Origin: Shimia sp965227725
GTDB taxonomy: Bacteria; Pseudomonadota; Alphaproteobacteria; Rhodobacterales; Rhodobacteraceae
Direction: 5' to 3'
Assembly: GCF_965227725.1 (NCBI RefSeq)
Contig: NZ_CBDDGH010000006.1
Location: 496,001 to 560,000, forward strand
DNA length: 64,000 bases
Part shown: positions 1-9,537 of the stretch, piece after piece
Layout of the letters: every line of letters begins with the position of its first letter
Position numbering within the stretch: the stretch's first letter is position 1
Notes under the pieces: model-generated
What the model saw: only the letters and a program-made list of their open reading frames with translations
Database searches by the model: none
What the model was told of the DNA's origin: nothing
Program-made: the position numbers and the translations under genes

Positions 1-893
1 CCAAGCTTATGATCCCCAGTCGCAAGGGTACGGGCAAGAATGTCGTTTTCATTGGTCGCGATCACCAATCGGTCGATCGGCAGGCCCATCTGCTTGGCGA
101 CGTAACCGGCATAGATGTCACCGAAATTCCCGGTCGGTACGGTGAAGCTTACTTTCTGCTCCGGTGCGCCAAGCGCAGTTGCCGCCGTGAAATAGTACAC
201 GACCTGCGCCATCACCCGCCCCCAGTTGATCGAGTTCACCGCCGACAACCTGACCCGGCTGGCAAAGGCCTGGTGACCAAACATTTCTTTCACCATCGAC
301 TGGCAGTCATCGAAGCTGCCATCGAGTGCCAAAGCATGGCAGTTATCAGCACCCACCGTGGTCATTTGCCGGCGCTGGAAGTCAGAGACCTTGCCATTGG
401 GGAACATAAAAAATGTGTCGATGCCGTCGCAGGTTTTGAATGCTTCAAGTGCCGCACCACCTGTGTCGCCAGATGTCGCCCCGACAATTGTCAGCCGTTC
501 CCCGCGCTCTGTGAGCACATGATCCATGAGGCGCGCAAGGATTTGCATGGCCACGTCCTTGAACGCCAATGTTGGCCCGTGAAACAACTCCAGCAGCCAG
601 TCGTTTGGCCCCATCTGCACCAGTGGTGTCACTGCGGGATGATGGAATGTCGCATATGCTTCTTCGATCATATTTCTAAGCGTGGCATCTTCGATTTCGC
701 CGCCAACAAAAGGCGACATCACCGCAAAGGCAACTTCGGGGTATGGCTTGCCCCGCAATGCTCTGATTTCATCACTGCTCAGATGCGGCCATGCTTCAGG
801 CACGTAAAGTCCGCCGTCGCTTGCTAGCCCCACCAGCAGGGCCTCTTTGAATGAAAGTGCTGCGGCCTGGCCGCGTGTTGATAGGTATCGCAT
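1..893 (-). CDS. thrC: threonine synthase, 5' part (runs off the left edge)
   Basis: A minus-strand frame open from the ATG at 893 to the window edge. The translation begins MRYLSTRGQAAALSF and contains the PLP-lysine segment HGPTLAFKDVAMQ and the phosphate-binding SGDTGGAALEAF, both typical of threonine synthase, which converts O-phosphohomoserine to threonine. About 297 of the usual ~460 residues are present; the C-terminal part lies outside. It is on the same strand as dddP, 38 bases downstream of the dddP stop. Family identification is firm from these motifs; there is no sign of decay in the visible part. Confidence 0.93.
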   Translation of the reverse strand, partial: MRYLSTRGQAAALSFKEALLVGLASDGGLYVPEAWPHLSSDEIRALRGKPYPEVAFAVMSPFVGGEIEDATLRNMIEEAYATFHHPAVTPLVQMGPNDWLLELFHGPTLAFKDVAMQILARLMDHVLTERGERLTIVGATSGDTGGAALEAFKTCDGIDTFFMFPNGKVSDFQRRQMTTVGADNCHALALDGSFDDCQSMVKEMFGHQAFASRVRLSAVNSINWGRVMAQVVYYFTAATALGAPEQKVSFTVPTGNFGDIYAGYVAKQMGLPIDRLVIATNENDILARTLATGDHKL

Positions 894-931
894 GGATCCA
901 TCCCCTGCGTTCGATTGCGTCGGATGTCTTG

Positions 932-2275
932 TCAGCCGCAGGGGAACAGGCGTTCGTCGAGCGGATAGGTCGAGATCGTCTCGAACCCGCTTTCGGTCAC
1001 AACGCCCTGGTCCTCCAGCTTGACCATGTGGTCGCCGCCGACCTCGCCCACCAGCGCTTCGACGCACAGCGTCAGACCGGGTTCGAGAGTGGCGTCAAAG
1101 GCCCCGTCCACCAGACGGTCTGGATAGGCGATCAATGGCCATTCGTCACACAGGCCCACACCGTGCATCGGAGAGGAGTATTTGAGCTCATCATATTTGT
1201 CCTGAAGCACATGGAGTGAGCGTGTCAGGTCTTCCATGTGAAGACCTGGTTTCAGAAGCGCCGTGTTATAGCGAATGTGTTCGACGGCCTCGGCGTAGCT
1301 CTCGCGCATATGGGCTGGGGCCAGATCGTCGCCGATCCACCAGGTACGGCTAAGGTCCGCGCAGATGCCATAGGGCCCGATCAGATCGGTGTCGAAGGCG
1401 AGGATCTCGTTCTCAGAGATGACCCGCGGCCCGCATTCCTGGAACCAGGGGTTGGTGCGCGGTCCCGAGGTGAGCAGCCTTGTCTCGATCCACTCGCCGC
1501 CGCGCTTGATGTTCTCGGCATGAAGGACGGCCCAGACGTCGTCCTCGGTCACGCCACCGTTCGGAATCTCGGTGCGGGCGAAGTCTTCCATTGCGGCCAT
1601 CGAACGCTCACAGGAATGGATGGCGCAGCGCATGGCCCGCAGCTCGTGTTCGGTCTTGATGCCCCGCGTGCGTTCGGTGACTTCCTCGCCATCGCGAAAC
1701 TCAAGTCCTGCACGACGGATTGCGTCCAGTCCCGCAGGTTGGATCTTGTCAATACCAATCTGTGTATGACCAGGAGCGTGGGTGGCCAGCAGGTCTGCCA
1801 CCTCGGCGGCGAAGGCGTCAGCCGCCGGCCCGATCCGGTCGCCGCGCGCGAAATAGAACATATCCGCGCCGGATCGGCTTTCGCGAACCAACGGGTTATA
1901 CTCGGCTAGGAACGGCGCATTTTTGTAGTCCCAAAGCACCATATAGCCATCGGCGCACAGCAGGCAGGCCCGGAACGGGTTGTGGGTGTTCCACAGCTGC
2001 ATGTTCGTCGTGTCAGTCGCGTAGCGGATATTCAAAGGATCGAACATCAGAAGACCCCCATAGCCGCGCGCCACAATGGCATCGGTCAGGCGCTGATGCC
2101 GGGCTTTGCGCATCTCGACAAGATCGGGCAGTTCCAACCCCGCCTCACGCCATTCCGCGTGGGCCAGTGCCGTTGGTCCAATCTCGACCCGGTCACCATC
2201 ATTTATCGTCCCGTCGCCAAGACGCACACCCTGGCTTGGGTCGATCTTCCGGTTATCCCTGTAATGCGTTTTCAT
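932..2275 (-). CDS. dddP: DMSP lyase DddP (M24-fold metalloenzyme)
   Basis: 447 residues from the ATG at 2275, preceded by AAGGGA. An in-frame ATG at 2317 would add 14 residues and has no comparable ribosome site. DddP cleaves dimethylsulfoniopropionate to dimethyl sulfide and acrylate in the cytoplasm. The fold is that of M24 peptidases. All six metal ligands known from the Ruegeria enzyme are present at the same numbers when counted from this start: Asp295, Asp297, Asp307, His371, Glu406 and Glu421. The conserved WNTHNPFRA and GGEWIETRLL stretches also match. A GlxA/AraC-type regulator lies 195 bases upstream on the same strand. Close kinship to DddP rather than a plain Xaa-Pro peptidase is well supported; activity is inferred. 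Confidence 0.93.
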   Translation of the reverse strand: MKTHYRDNRKIDPSQGVRLGDGTINDGDRVEIGPTALAHAEWREAGLELPDLVEMRKARHQRLTDAIVARGYGGLLMFDPLNIRYATDTTNMQLWNTHNPFRACLLCADGYMVLWDYKNAPFLAEYNPLVRESRSGADMFYFARGDRIGPAADAFAAEVADLLATHAPGHTQIGIDKIQPAGLDAIRRAGLEFRDGEEVTERTRGIKTEHELRAMRCAIHSCERSMAAMEDFARTEIPNGGVTEDDVWAVLHAENIKRGGEWIETRLLTSGPRTNPWFQECGPRVISENEILAFDTDLIGPYGICADLSRTWWIGDDLAPAHMRESYAEAVEHIRYNTALLKPGLHMEDLTRSLHVLQDKYDELKYSSPMHGVGLCDEWPLIAYPDRLVDGAFDATLEPGLTLCVEALVGEVGGDHMVKLEDQGVVTESGFETISTYPLDERLFPCG

Positions 2276-2470
2276 TCTGTGCATCCCTTTCAGAAGCTTG
2301 ACCCGCAATTTCCCCATTTACGGCTATCGGGGTGCGGTTTTCTGCAGTGTCGTTGTTGATCAGAACATCAGGTGCAGGAGCGATTTTTCCGCGCTCTGCT
2401 TCGCAGCGAGCGCAGTTCTGTTCCGTTGTGAACTGTGTTTTCTTGGTAGATCCCATTGCCAAGCCCGAAG

Positions 2471-3469
2471 TTAATGCGCGAGCACTACCTTTTCGTCACG
2501 AGGCAGTATCCCGAAGTGCTTTTTGTAGTGTTTGGCAAATGTGCTATGTGATGAGAACCCGCAGGCCGTAGCAACATCAATCACGCGCATTTGGGTTTGC
2601 TGCAACAATGCGCGTGCCCTCTCGAGCCTTAGAGCCATCATGTAGGCCTTTGGGCTTGTCCCCAAATATCGATTAAACAACCTTTCAAGTTGCCTGGTCG
2701 ATATCCCGACCTGACGAGAGATTACCGATGGTGAAACAGGTTCTTCCAAGGTTTCCAGCATGTATGTTATCGCCGTGGATAGCTTTTCGTTCCTGTATTT
2801 CGGGCCGTAGAGACTGGAAATACTCTGACGGCAATTTCCATCACGCATAGAGCCACAAAGGAGTTGGTCAGCGACCTGGCTGGAGGTTTCCGAACCCGCC
2901 TTTTTACGGATCAACGCAGAAAAAAGGTCCAGAGTAGCAGCGCCCCCCCCACAGGAGACGATGTTTGAAGTCTCTTCAAAAATTGTGCAGGCAGGCTCCA
3001 GATTCAGATAGCCTTCCTCAAAGATAGGCTTCATTCTCCAGTGTGTGCTGATGCGCCCCTCGTTCGCTATGCCGATTTGGGCGAGAAACAGTGCGCCGCC
3101 TCCCAGTCCATAAAGTCGTGCTCCTAGCCTAGCGGCTTGCCGTAGCCAAGTTGCAATCACTCCGGATTTTGGGTGGTTTTGGGAATTGAAGTCGCAGCAG
3201 ACAACGATACAGTCTCGACGCTGTACATAAGGCAGCACACTATCGACTGCCACCGTAAGCCCCGAAGACGATACAACGCTATCACCTTTCTCACTAACTG
3301 TTTTCCATTGAAAAAAGTCCTGATCCATGGCCGCGTTTGCAGCGGCCAGAGAGTCGATACCGGATCCCAGTTCCAATGCTGAGAACCCGGGCATCAATAA
3401 GAATATGAAGCGGTTCACTTCGACACGCTCACTTACAACCGCTTCTAAATCTTTCTCTGGCCGACCCAT
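2471..3469 (-). CDS. GlxA-type transcriptional regulator (DJ-1/PfpI domain plus AraC HTH)
   Basis: 332 residues. The N-terminal ~200 form a class I glutamine amidotransferase-like (DJ-1/PfpI) sensor domain, in which YGLGGGALFLAQIG occupies the nucleophile elbow but has no cysteine. The C-terminal ~90 residues form an AraC double HTH (VISRQVGISTRQLERLF and VIDVATACGFSSHSTFAKHY). Regulators of this kind (GbdR, CdhR) control betaine and carnitine catabolism. The gene starts 16 bases after the stop of the dimethylglycine-dehydrogenase-like gene and GAGGAAG precedes its ATG, so it is probably co-transcribed with that gene. Its place between two methyl-compound genes supports a role in their induction. 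Effector unknown. Confidence 0.85.
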   Translation of the reverse strand: MGRPEKDLEAVVSERVEVNRFIFLLMPGFSALELGSGIDSLAAANAAMDQDFFQWKTVSEKGDSVVSSSGLTVAVDSVLPYVQRRDCIVVCCDFNSQNHPKSGVIATWLRQAARLGARLYGLGGGALFLAQIGIANEGRISTHWRMKPIFEEGYLNLEPACTIFEETSNIVSCGGGAATLDLFSALIRKKAGSETSSQVADQLLCGSMRDGNCRQSISSLYGPKYRNEKLSTAITYMLETLEEPVSPSVISRQVGISTRQLERLFNRYLGTSPKAYMMALRLERARALLQQTQMRVIDVATACGFSSHSTFAKHYKKHFGILPRDEKVVLAH

Positions 3470-3485
3470 GATTTCTTACTCTTCC

Positions 3486-5936
3486 TCAAGCACGCATGTT
3501 TGCGCCGTTGGCGTCATAGATTGGTCCTGCGAGGACATGCGCGTCATAGAAGTCGCCCAGAATTTCCACCTGGAGCGTGGTGCCCGGCGTTGCGAATTCG
3601 GTTGCGACATACCCCATCGCCATCGACTTGCCGACATGGTGCGCATAGCCGCCAGAGCTGACATAACCGACCGGTTCACCATCTTTCAGGATCGCCTCGT
3701 CATGGGCGACGTCGATCCCCTCGACGTCGATGGTCATGGTTACCAGTTTCTGCGAGACACCTTCATCGCGTGCCTTCAACGTGGCTTCCTTGCCGACGAA
3801 ATCCTTCTTCCAGTTGATGAACAAATCCATCCCAGATTCGACCGCGTCAAAGTCTGGACGATACTCCATCGTCCAGACGCCCCAGCCCTTTTCAAGCCGC
3901 ATCGACAGCAGCGCACGCGCGCCATACCAGCGATAGCCCAGAGCGGCACCGGCCTCTTCAATGGCGTCTGCTAGGCGCATCAGGTATTGCGGTTTGCAAT
4001 AGATCTCGTAGCCCAATTCGCCAGAGAAGCTGATCCTGTTGATGATCACCGGCACGCCGCCGACAAAGGTCTGGCGCAGGTCGCGGAACTTGAAGGCTTC
4101 CGCAGAAACGTCGTCGCGCGTGATTCGGGCCAACAGGTCCCGCGATTTCGGGCCGGACAGGGCGATGCCGTGCCAGTCGTCCGATACGTTGGTGTAGGAA
4201 ATGCCCGCGGGCAGGTCTTTTTCGAACCAGCGGCGGTGTGCTTCCTGCATCGCGCCCGAGCCGAACAGCATAAAGTGATCCTCGGCCAGGCAAGCCACTG
4301 TTAGATCGCCGTAAAGCTTGCCCTTGGGTGTCAGCATCGGCGTCAGCGCCAAGCGTCCCGGCTTGGGAACGAAGCCGGCAAGGATATGGTTCAGGTATTC
4401 GCGAACACCCTCGCCCTTGAACTCATGCTTAGCAAAGTTGGCGATCTCAATGCCACCGACAGCTTCGCGCACAGCCTTGATTTCCCGGGCGACATAGTCG
4501 TGTGACCGGTTGCGTTCAAAGGTTGGAACCTCATGCGCATCTTCCGGGCCATCGGCAAACCAGAGCACGTGTTCGAGGCCGAAACCCTGATCCATCACCG
4601 CACCTTTGGCGATCATGCGATCATAGAGAGCGGTTGTCTTTTGCTTACGGCCCTTAGGCAGGGTTTCATTCGGGAACGTCATCACAAACCGGCGTTCGTA
4701 GTTTTCCGACGACTTGATTGTGCCCCAGTCAGGTGTTGCGAATTCACCAAAACGTGCCACGTCCATCGCCCAGACATCAATGGATGGTTCGCCGTCGATC
4801 ATCCACTCAGCCAGCGTCAGGCCCACGCCGCCGCCCTGGCAGAAGCCCGCCATGACACCGACAGCCACCCAGTAGTTCTTCATGCCCGGAACGGGACCTA
4901 TCAGCGGATTGCCGTCGGGACCAAACGTGAACGGGCCGTTGATTACATCCTTGATGCCGGCATTGGCCATCGCCGGGAGACGTTCGAATGCGGTTTCCAG
5001 GCGGTCTGCCACGCGATCCAGATCCGGTGGCAGCAGTTCATGGCCGAAGTCCCAGGGTGTCCCACCGACTTTCCACGGGGTCGCCTGGGCCTCGTAGGTG
5101 CCCAGCAGCATGCCCTGACCTTCCTGGCGGCAGTACACGTTGGCCTCAAAATCGATGCCGTGCGGCAATTGCTGACCGAAGTTAACAACTTCGTCCATGC
5201 GCTCGGTGATTAGGTAATGGTGCTCCATCGGCTGAACAGGCAGATGGATGCCTGCCATATGGCCCACTTCGCGCGCCCACAGACCACCGCAGTTCACGAC
5301 GTGCTCTGCATTGATCGTGCCTTTGGGCGTGACGATGTCCCAGCTTCCGTCGGGGCGCTGCGTCATGTCTGTAGCGCCACAGTGGGTGAAATACTGCGCG
5401 CCATGCGCCTTGGCTGCCTTGGCAAAAGCATAGGTCGTGCCGGACGGGTCCAGATGGCCATCCTGAGCGTCCCACAGGACCGCGTGATAATGGTCCGGAT
5501 CAATCAGCGGGTGACGCTCAGCCAGTTCCTTGGGCGAGATGAATTCCTGATCCAGACCCATGTAACGCGCCTTCGAGCGCTCGCCTTTAAGGTAATCATA
5601 CCATTCCTTGGTGGAGGCGGCATAGAAGCCACCGGTCTGATGCAAACCAACTGATTGGCCGGACAGTTCTTCGATCTCTTTATACAGATTGATCGTATAT
5701 GATTGCAGGCGCGAGATGTTGGGATCCGAGCTGATGGTGTGGATACCACCGGCAGCGTGCCAAGAAGAACCCGAGGTCAGCTCGTCGCGTTCAAGCAGGA
5801 CTGCATCTTTCCACCCGAATTTGGCAAGGTGAAAAAGGATCGAGCAACCAACAACGCCGCCGCCAATAACAACAACTTTGGCGTGGGATGGCAGTTTCTT
5901 TCCGCCTGTGAACTCGTCGGTTTGAATAGTAGGCAT
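3486..5936 (-). CDS. dimethylglycine/sarcosine dehydrogenase-like FAD and aminomethyltransferase fusion protein
   Basis: 816 residues. The N-terminal DAO-type FAD domain starts with a Rossmann motif (VVVIGGGVVGCSILFHLAKFG, about residues 21-41) followed by TSGSSWHAAGG, the usual covalent-FAD histidine region of this family. From about residue 430 it is a GcvT-like tetrahydrofolate domain ending in a GcvT C-terminal barrel. Such fusions oxidatively demethylate N-methylglycines and hand the carbon to tetrahydrofolate. The mttB-like gene lies 171 bases upstream and the GlxA regulator follows by 16 bases, which suggests one operon. Dimethylglycine is the likeliest substrate by context; another methylamine, or a DMSP-related compound, cannot be excluded. 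Confidence 0.85.
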   Translation of the reverse strand: MPTIQTDEFTGGKKLPSHAKVVVIGGGVVGCSILFHLAKFGWKDAVLLERDELTSGSSWHAAGGIHTISSDPNISRLQSYTINLYKEIEELSGQSVGLHQTGGFYAASTKEWYDYLKGERSKARYMGLDQEFISPKELAERHPLIDPDHYHAVLWDAQDGHLDPSGTTYAFAKAAKAHGAQYFTHCGATDMTQRPDGSWDIVTPKGTINAEHVVNCGGLWAREVGHMAGIHLPVQPMEHHYLITERMDEVVNFGQQLPHGIDFEANVYCRQEGQGMLLGTYEAQATPWKVGGTPWDFGHELLPPDLDRVADRLETAFERLPAMANAGIKDVINGPFTFGPDGNPLIGPVPGMKNYWVAVGVMAGFCQGGGVGLTLAEWMIDGEPSIDVWAMDVARFGEFATPDWGTIKSSENYERRFVMTFPNETLPKGRKQKTTALYDRMIAKGAVMDQGFGLEHVLWFADGPEDAHEVPTFERNRSHDYVAREIKAVREAVGGIEIANFAKHEFKGEGVREYLNHILAGFVPKPGRLALTPMLTPKGKLYGDLTVACLAEDHFMLFGSGAMQEAHRRWFEKDLPAGISYTNVSDDWHGIALSGPKSRDLLARITRDDVSAEAFKFRDLRQTFVGGVPVIINRISFSGELGYEIYCKPQYLMRLADAIEEAGAALGYRWYGARALLSMRLEKGWGVWTMEYRPDFDAVESGMDLFINWKKDFVGKEATLKARDEGVSQKLVTMTIDVEGIDVAHDEAILKDGEPVGYVSSGGYAHHVGKSMAMGYVATEFATPGTTLQVEILGDFYDAHVLAGPIYDANGANMRA

Positions 5937-6107
5937 GTTTCGTTCTTCCTTAGGAATTCAGCTTTCACTTTGACTGCGTCTGGGTGCGCGCTTGTCGTTC
6001 TGACCCAAAGCATCTATCTCAGTGAAAAAGGGGCTCTTCTTCGCTGTGGGTTGCTGGAGGGCAGAACGATCCCGACCATCGCGATCGCCCTACCAAGCCT
6101 GTAAAAA

Positions 6108-7667
6108 TTAGAAATCCGTGGCGGCGCCACCCTCGGCCTTACGTTTGGCGACAAAGGCGTCAAGCTCGTCCCGGATCGCCGGATCCAAGGCCGGGGCTTC
6201 ATAGGCGGCAAGGCGCTTTTTCCACTCTGCGTTGGCACGTTCGATCGCAATCGGCGATCCCGCCTCTTGCCAGGTCTCAAAGTTGCGCCAGTCGCTTAGG
6301 ATTGGCGAATAAAAGGCGTCGCGATACCTCACCTGTGTGTGCTCAGTGCCAAAGAAGTGACCAGCTGGCCCAACCTCGTTGATGGCGTCCAGCGCCAGGT
6401 CTTCCGGGCTGGTCGAAACCGGCTGCAGGAATTCCGTGACCATTTGCAGCAGGTCAATATCAAGCATCACCTTCTCATACGAGCAGCACAGCCCTCCTTC
6501 GAGCCACCCCGCCCCGTGCATCAGCATGTTGGCTCCGCCATTAATGCCCCCCCAAAGCGAGAAGACCGCCTCGTATGCTGCTTGTGAATCAACGGTATTG
6601 GCCGCGCACACATTCGAAGAGCGATACGGAATACCGTAGCGCCGCGCCAGCTGTCCGCCGATATGCTGCGCCTTCATGTATTCCGGCGTACCAAACGCGG
6701 GCGAGCCGGTCTTCATATCCACGTTCGACGTGAAGCCGCCATACATCACCGGCGCACCTGGCCGCACCATCTGGCTAAAGGCTACACCTGCCAAAGCCTC
6801 GGCATTTTGCAGCGTCACGGCACCGGCAATCGTGACCGGGGCCATCGCCCCTGCAAGCGTGAAGGGTGTGATCACAACAGGCTGGCCCATCTCGGACAAC
6901 GCCATCACGCCCTGCATCATCGGAATATCGAGCTGCAGCGGAGAGTTCGTGTTGATGATCGAGAACATGCAGGCCTGATCACGCAACTGGTCATGGGTCA
7001 GACCATGGGCAATCCGCGTCATCTCGATCGCATCGGAGACACGCTCCTCACCAAGCGAGTAGACACAATAGGCCTTGTCGGTCAGCGTGATGTAATCTTG
7101 AATACAATCAAGATGGCGAATAGACGCGTGAATATCGACGGGTTCTACCGGATATCCACCTGTCACGTGCAGAACATTGTGCATTTGGGCCAATCGCAGG
7201 AAGTTGCGGAAATCTTCCTGATTGCCCGCGCGCCGGCCCCGATCCGTATCCGAACAGTTCGGCGCGCTTGCCATCATGTTGAAAACAATGTTGTTTCCGC
7301 CCATGGTCACATTGTGCTGGGCGTTTCGCGCGTGTAGCGTGAATTCCGACGGCACGCCTGCAATGGCTTCGTTGATCAGATCGGGATCAAAGCGCACACG
7401 CTCTTCACCATCCCGAACATCGGCCCCCGCCTTTTTCATCACGGCGCGCGCGTCTTCATGCAACACGTCCAGGCCGGTTTCCGAAAGCAGTTTCAGAGAT
7501 GCCTGATGGATCGCCTCAACCTGATCATCCGAAATAAGCGCGACGGCCGGATAGGTACGCTTTAGCTGCGCGAACGGGCGTTGTACGATTGCCGGGGAAG
7601 TTGCCCCGCCTTCACGGCGACGCCCACGACGTCCACGCGCCTTGGAGGCCAGTTGATCAATTGTCAT
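6108..7667 (-). CDS. trimethylamine methyltransferase (MttB) superfamily protein, non-pyrrolysine
   Basis: 519 residues with the MttB TIM-barrel family pattern: LKLLSETGLDVLHEDARAVM near the N terminus, VMYGGFTSNVDMKTG, and GPAGHFFGTEHTQVRYRDAFY near the C terminus. No in-frame amber codon interrupts it, so it belongs to the pyrrolysine-free branch, which includes the glycine betaine:corrinoid methyltransferase MtgB. Next to a dimethylglycine-dehydrogenase-like gene, a first demethylation of glycine betaine is plausible. No corrinoid protein or reactivase gene is visible in this window, which leaves the methyl acceptor open. The first ATG (7667) lies just after the divergent promoter region shared with a LysR gene. 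Confidence 0.85.
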   Translation of the reverse strand: MTIDQLASKARGRRGRRREGGATSPAIVQRPFAQLKRTYPAVALISDDQVEAIHQASLKLLSETGLDVLHEDARAVMKKAGADVRDGEERVRFDPDLINEAIAGVPSEFTLHARNAQHNVTMGGNNIVFNMMASAPNCSDTDRGRRAGNQEDFRNFLRLAQMHNVLHVTGGYPVEPVDIHASIRHLDCIQDYITLTDKAYCVYSLGEERVSDAIEMTRIAHGLTHDQLRDQACMFSIINTNSPLQLDIPMMQGVMALSEMGQPVVITPFTLAGAMAPVTIAGAVTLQNAEALAGVAFSQMVRPGAPVMYGGFTSNVDMKTGSPAFGTPEYMKAQHIGGQLARRYGIPYRSSNVCAANTVDSQAAYEAVFSLWGGINGGANMLMHGAGWLEGGLCCSYEKVMLDIDLLQMVTEFLQPVSTSPEDLALDAINEVGPAGHFFGTEHTQVRYRDAFYSPILSDWRNFETWQEAGSPIAIERANAEWKKRLAAYEAPALDPAIRDELDAFVAKRKAEGGAATDF

Positions 7668-7782
7668 CCGAGTGCACCTTCATTGCCGGAGTTGAGCCTG
7701 AGAACGCGTGGATTGGGCAAGTCGCCTCCCTCGCGTCGAGCTGCCATAGCGAAATTTTGATGAAATGCCGGAGTTCAGGCAA

Positions 7783-7816
7783 ATTACAAAATGGAAGGGT
7801 CATTCAATTTTGTAAT
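7783..7816. promoter_or_regulatory. inverted repeat, candidate LysR operator
   Basis: ATTACAAAAT (7783-7792) and ATTTTGTAAT (7807-7816) are perfect reverse complements separated by 14 bases. They sit in the intergenic region between the divergent mttB-like and lysR genes, 68 bases before the lysR start. A LysR site with T-N11-A character is plausible; binding is inferred. Confidence 0.5.
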
Positions 7817-7883
7817 GACTCAGGCAGTACATCAGAATAAATTCTGCTAACCAGAGCTCCCCCCGACTAGGATTCACAGCGCT

Positions 7884-8765
7884 ATGAAGAATATTCCCAG
7901 TCTGACCTCCCTACGCGCGTTTTCGGTTGTCGGAAAATGTTTGAGCTTTACCGAGGCCGCGAAGCAGCTTGGCGTCACGCAGAGCGCCGTCAGCAGACAG
8001 ATCAAGTCGCTTGAGCAAGCGCTTGACCTCGATCTATTTGACCGCGTGGGCAATAGCGTTTCACTAACCCCAGACGGTCAGATCTTGCATCGGAGAGTTT
8101 TTGAGACCTTCGGCCTGTTGGAAGATGCTGTGAACGACGCGACCGGCTCTGCGCAGCGGTACAAGATCAACCTTCTAGCCCCTCCGACATTGGCAGCACG
8201 TTGGTTGACAAGGCGCCTGTCATCTTATTCTCAACGATTTCCGGATACCGATCTAGTAATTCACACAGTCGCAAGACCCGAAATCCGAATGGATTGCGTC
8301 ATTCACTTTGGCACCCATCCGACAGCCGGATCAGAGCACCTACATTTGTTTTTGGAGCAACATATCGCCGTTTGCTCGCGTAAGCTTTTTGAAGACCGCG
8401 AAGCCATGCGTGCCGGCAGCCTGTTGCACGTCTTCGATAACGGAGTGCGGTTTCCACTATGGGAGGATTGGCTTTCAATCGAACCTGACTATCCAGATTT
8501 ACCCTCCGAGGCATCCATGGAGTTTGCATCGCTCGAACTTGCCATTCAGGCGGCCAAAAACTCGGTTGGTGTGGCCGTGGTAGACCGCAATATGATTGAA
8601 TATGAACTTAATGCAGGAAGCCTTGTCCAGATTTCGCCCACGACTGTCGTTGGCCCGAACGGTTATTGGCTTGAGATATCAATCGAGCAGCAAGCGAAGG
8701 GACGCTCGGTACAGTTTTTTCGGTGGCTAAGAAGTGTCGCACGCTCGGCAACGAACGCGATTTAA
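7884..8765 (+). CDS. LysR-family transcriptional regulator (GcvA-like)
   Basis: 293 residues with an N-terminal winged HTH (SFTEAAKQLGVTQSAVSRQIKSLE, residues ~22-45) and a periplasmic-binding-like effector domain from ~90. The short domain and the FDRVGNSVSLTPDG hinge resemble GcvA/AmpR-type members. It is divergent from the mttB-like operon and convergent with soxG. An inverted repeat in the shared intergenic space suggests it controls the mttB operon and itself. Effector not recognisable. The start at 7884 gives the standard LysR N terminus (MKNIPSLTSLRAF). Confidence 0.88.
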   Translation: MKNIPSLTSLRAFSVVGKCLSFTEAAKQLGVTQSAVSRQIKSLEQALDLDLFDRVGNSVSLTPDGQILHRRVFETFGLLEDAVNDATGSAQRYKINLLAPPTLAARWLTRRLSSYSQRFPDTDLVIHTVARPEIRMDCVIHFGTHPTAGSEHLHLFLEQHIAVCSRKLFEDREAMRAGSLLHVFDNGVRFPLWEDWLSIEPDYPDLPSEASMEFASLELAIQAAKNSVGVAVVDRNMIEYELNAGSLVQISPTTVVGPNGYWLEISIEQQAKGRSVQFFRWLRSVARSATNAI

Positions 8766-8922
8766 AAACCGCAGTTTCCGCGCCTTTTTATTCGTGAACT
8801 TTTATTGCCGGAATAGCGAGCACATGAGCGCTCACTAAAGTGATCAACCTCTTCGCAAGTAAACCTTTGCAAGACAGACACTGTCGATAGATGCCAGAAA
8901 AAACATGACGTTCATTCAAAAC

Positions 8923-9537
8923 TCACGAAGCCGATGTTTTCTCAAAAGCCAGTTGCGACCGAATGGCTTGAACCAATGAATGCTGAAGTGATCGGGCGTA
9001 AGATCGGGGGCAGAAAACACGCGCTGCGGTCTGAGATTTGCAAAGAACAAAGCAGCCAATGTGCTCAATCGTAGTGCGCTGTGCGTCGCCGGCGCCCGAA
9101 CTCGCGATGTCAAAGCCGACGAGTTTTTCCAGCACGTCAGCCAGCTTTGGCCCCGCTACGTCGAAGCATACCCATCCGCCGGATTGATCCGTGACCGCTG
9201 CTTCCTCGCCGACTGCATTTGAGAGGCTATTGAACAATGTTGCATGCTCGCTCTCGTCGCTTGTGACAAACCATTGGCCCGGCCCTACCCATAAGGCACT
9301 CCGAGACCCGTTTTCGACCCATTTGGCAACTTCAGGCAGCTCGACCCCCAGAAACTTGGAAAGCAATGCTTCCCCATTGCTAAGGTCGAACGCGGCAACA
9401 GAAACGATGGCCAGCGGAACTTCAAGTACCGCATATTCGCCGAACTGGCTGTCGGCGTCTGGTGAACAGGCCGGTTTGGCAATCAATTGGAAATCAGGCA
9501 CGGAGACGTTCCCCCTCTGGATCGATGAAATGTGCAC
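8923..9537 (-). CDS. soxG: sarcosine oxidase gamma subunit
   Basis: 204 residues of the SoxG/GcvT-like family, recognisable by ALWVGPGQWFVTSDE and VTDQSGGWVCFDVAGP. It is the last gene of soxBDAG and overlaps the end of soxA by 44 bases. The gamma subunit packs onto the heterotetramer that oxidises sarcosine to glycine, H2O2 and 5,10-methylene-tetrahydrofolate. The first ATG is taken as start; a GTG 11 codons later (start VSVPDF) is a possible alternative that would nearly remove the overlap. Confidence 0.87.
   Translation of the reverse strand: MHISSIQRGNVSVPDFQLIAKPACSPDADSQFGEYAVLEVPLAIVSVAAFDLSNGEALLSKFLGVELPEVAKWVENGSRSALWVGPGQWFVTSDESEHATLFNSLSNAVGEEAAVTDQSGGWVCFDVAGPKLADVLEKLVGFDIASSGAGDAQRTTIEHIGCFVLCKSQTAARVFCPRSYARSLQHSLVQAIRSQLAFEKTSAS

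Noticed and set aside
9..827. Long plus-strand frame opposite thrC
   Set aside because: It is the shadow of threonine synthase on the minus strand: Cys/His/Arg-rich composition and no ribosome site.
2253..2456. Possible 67-residue gene between the GlxA-type regulator and dddP
   Set aside because: Weak ribosome site, overlaps the dddP start, and no recognisable family; more likely leader sequence of dddP.
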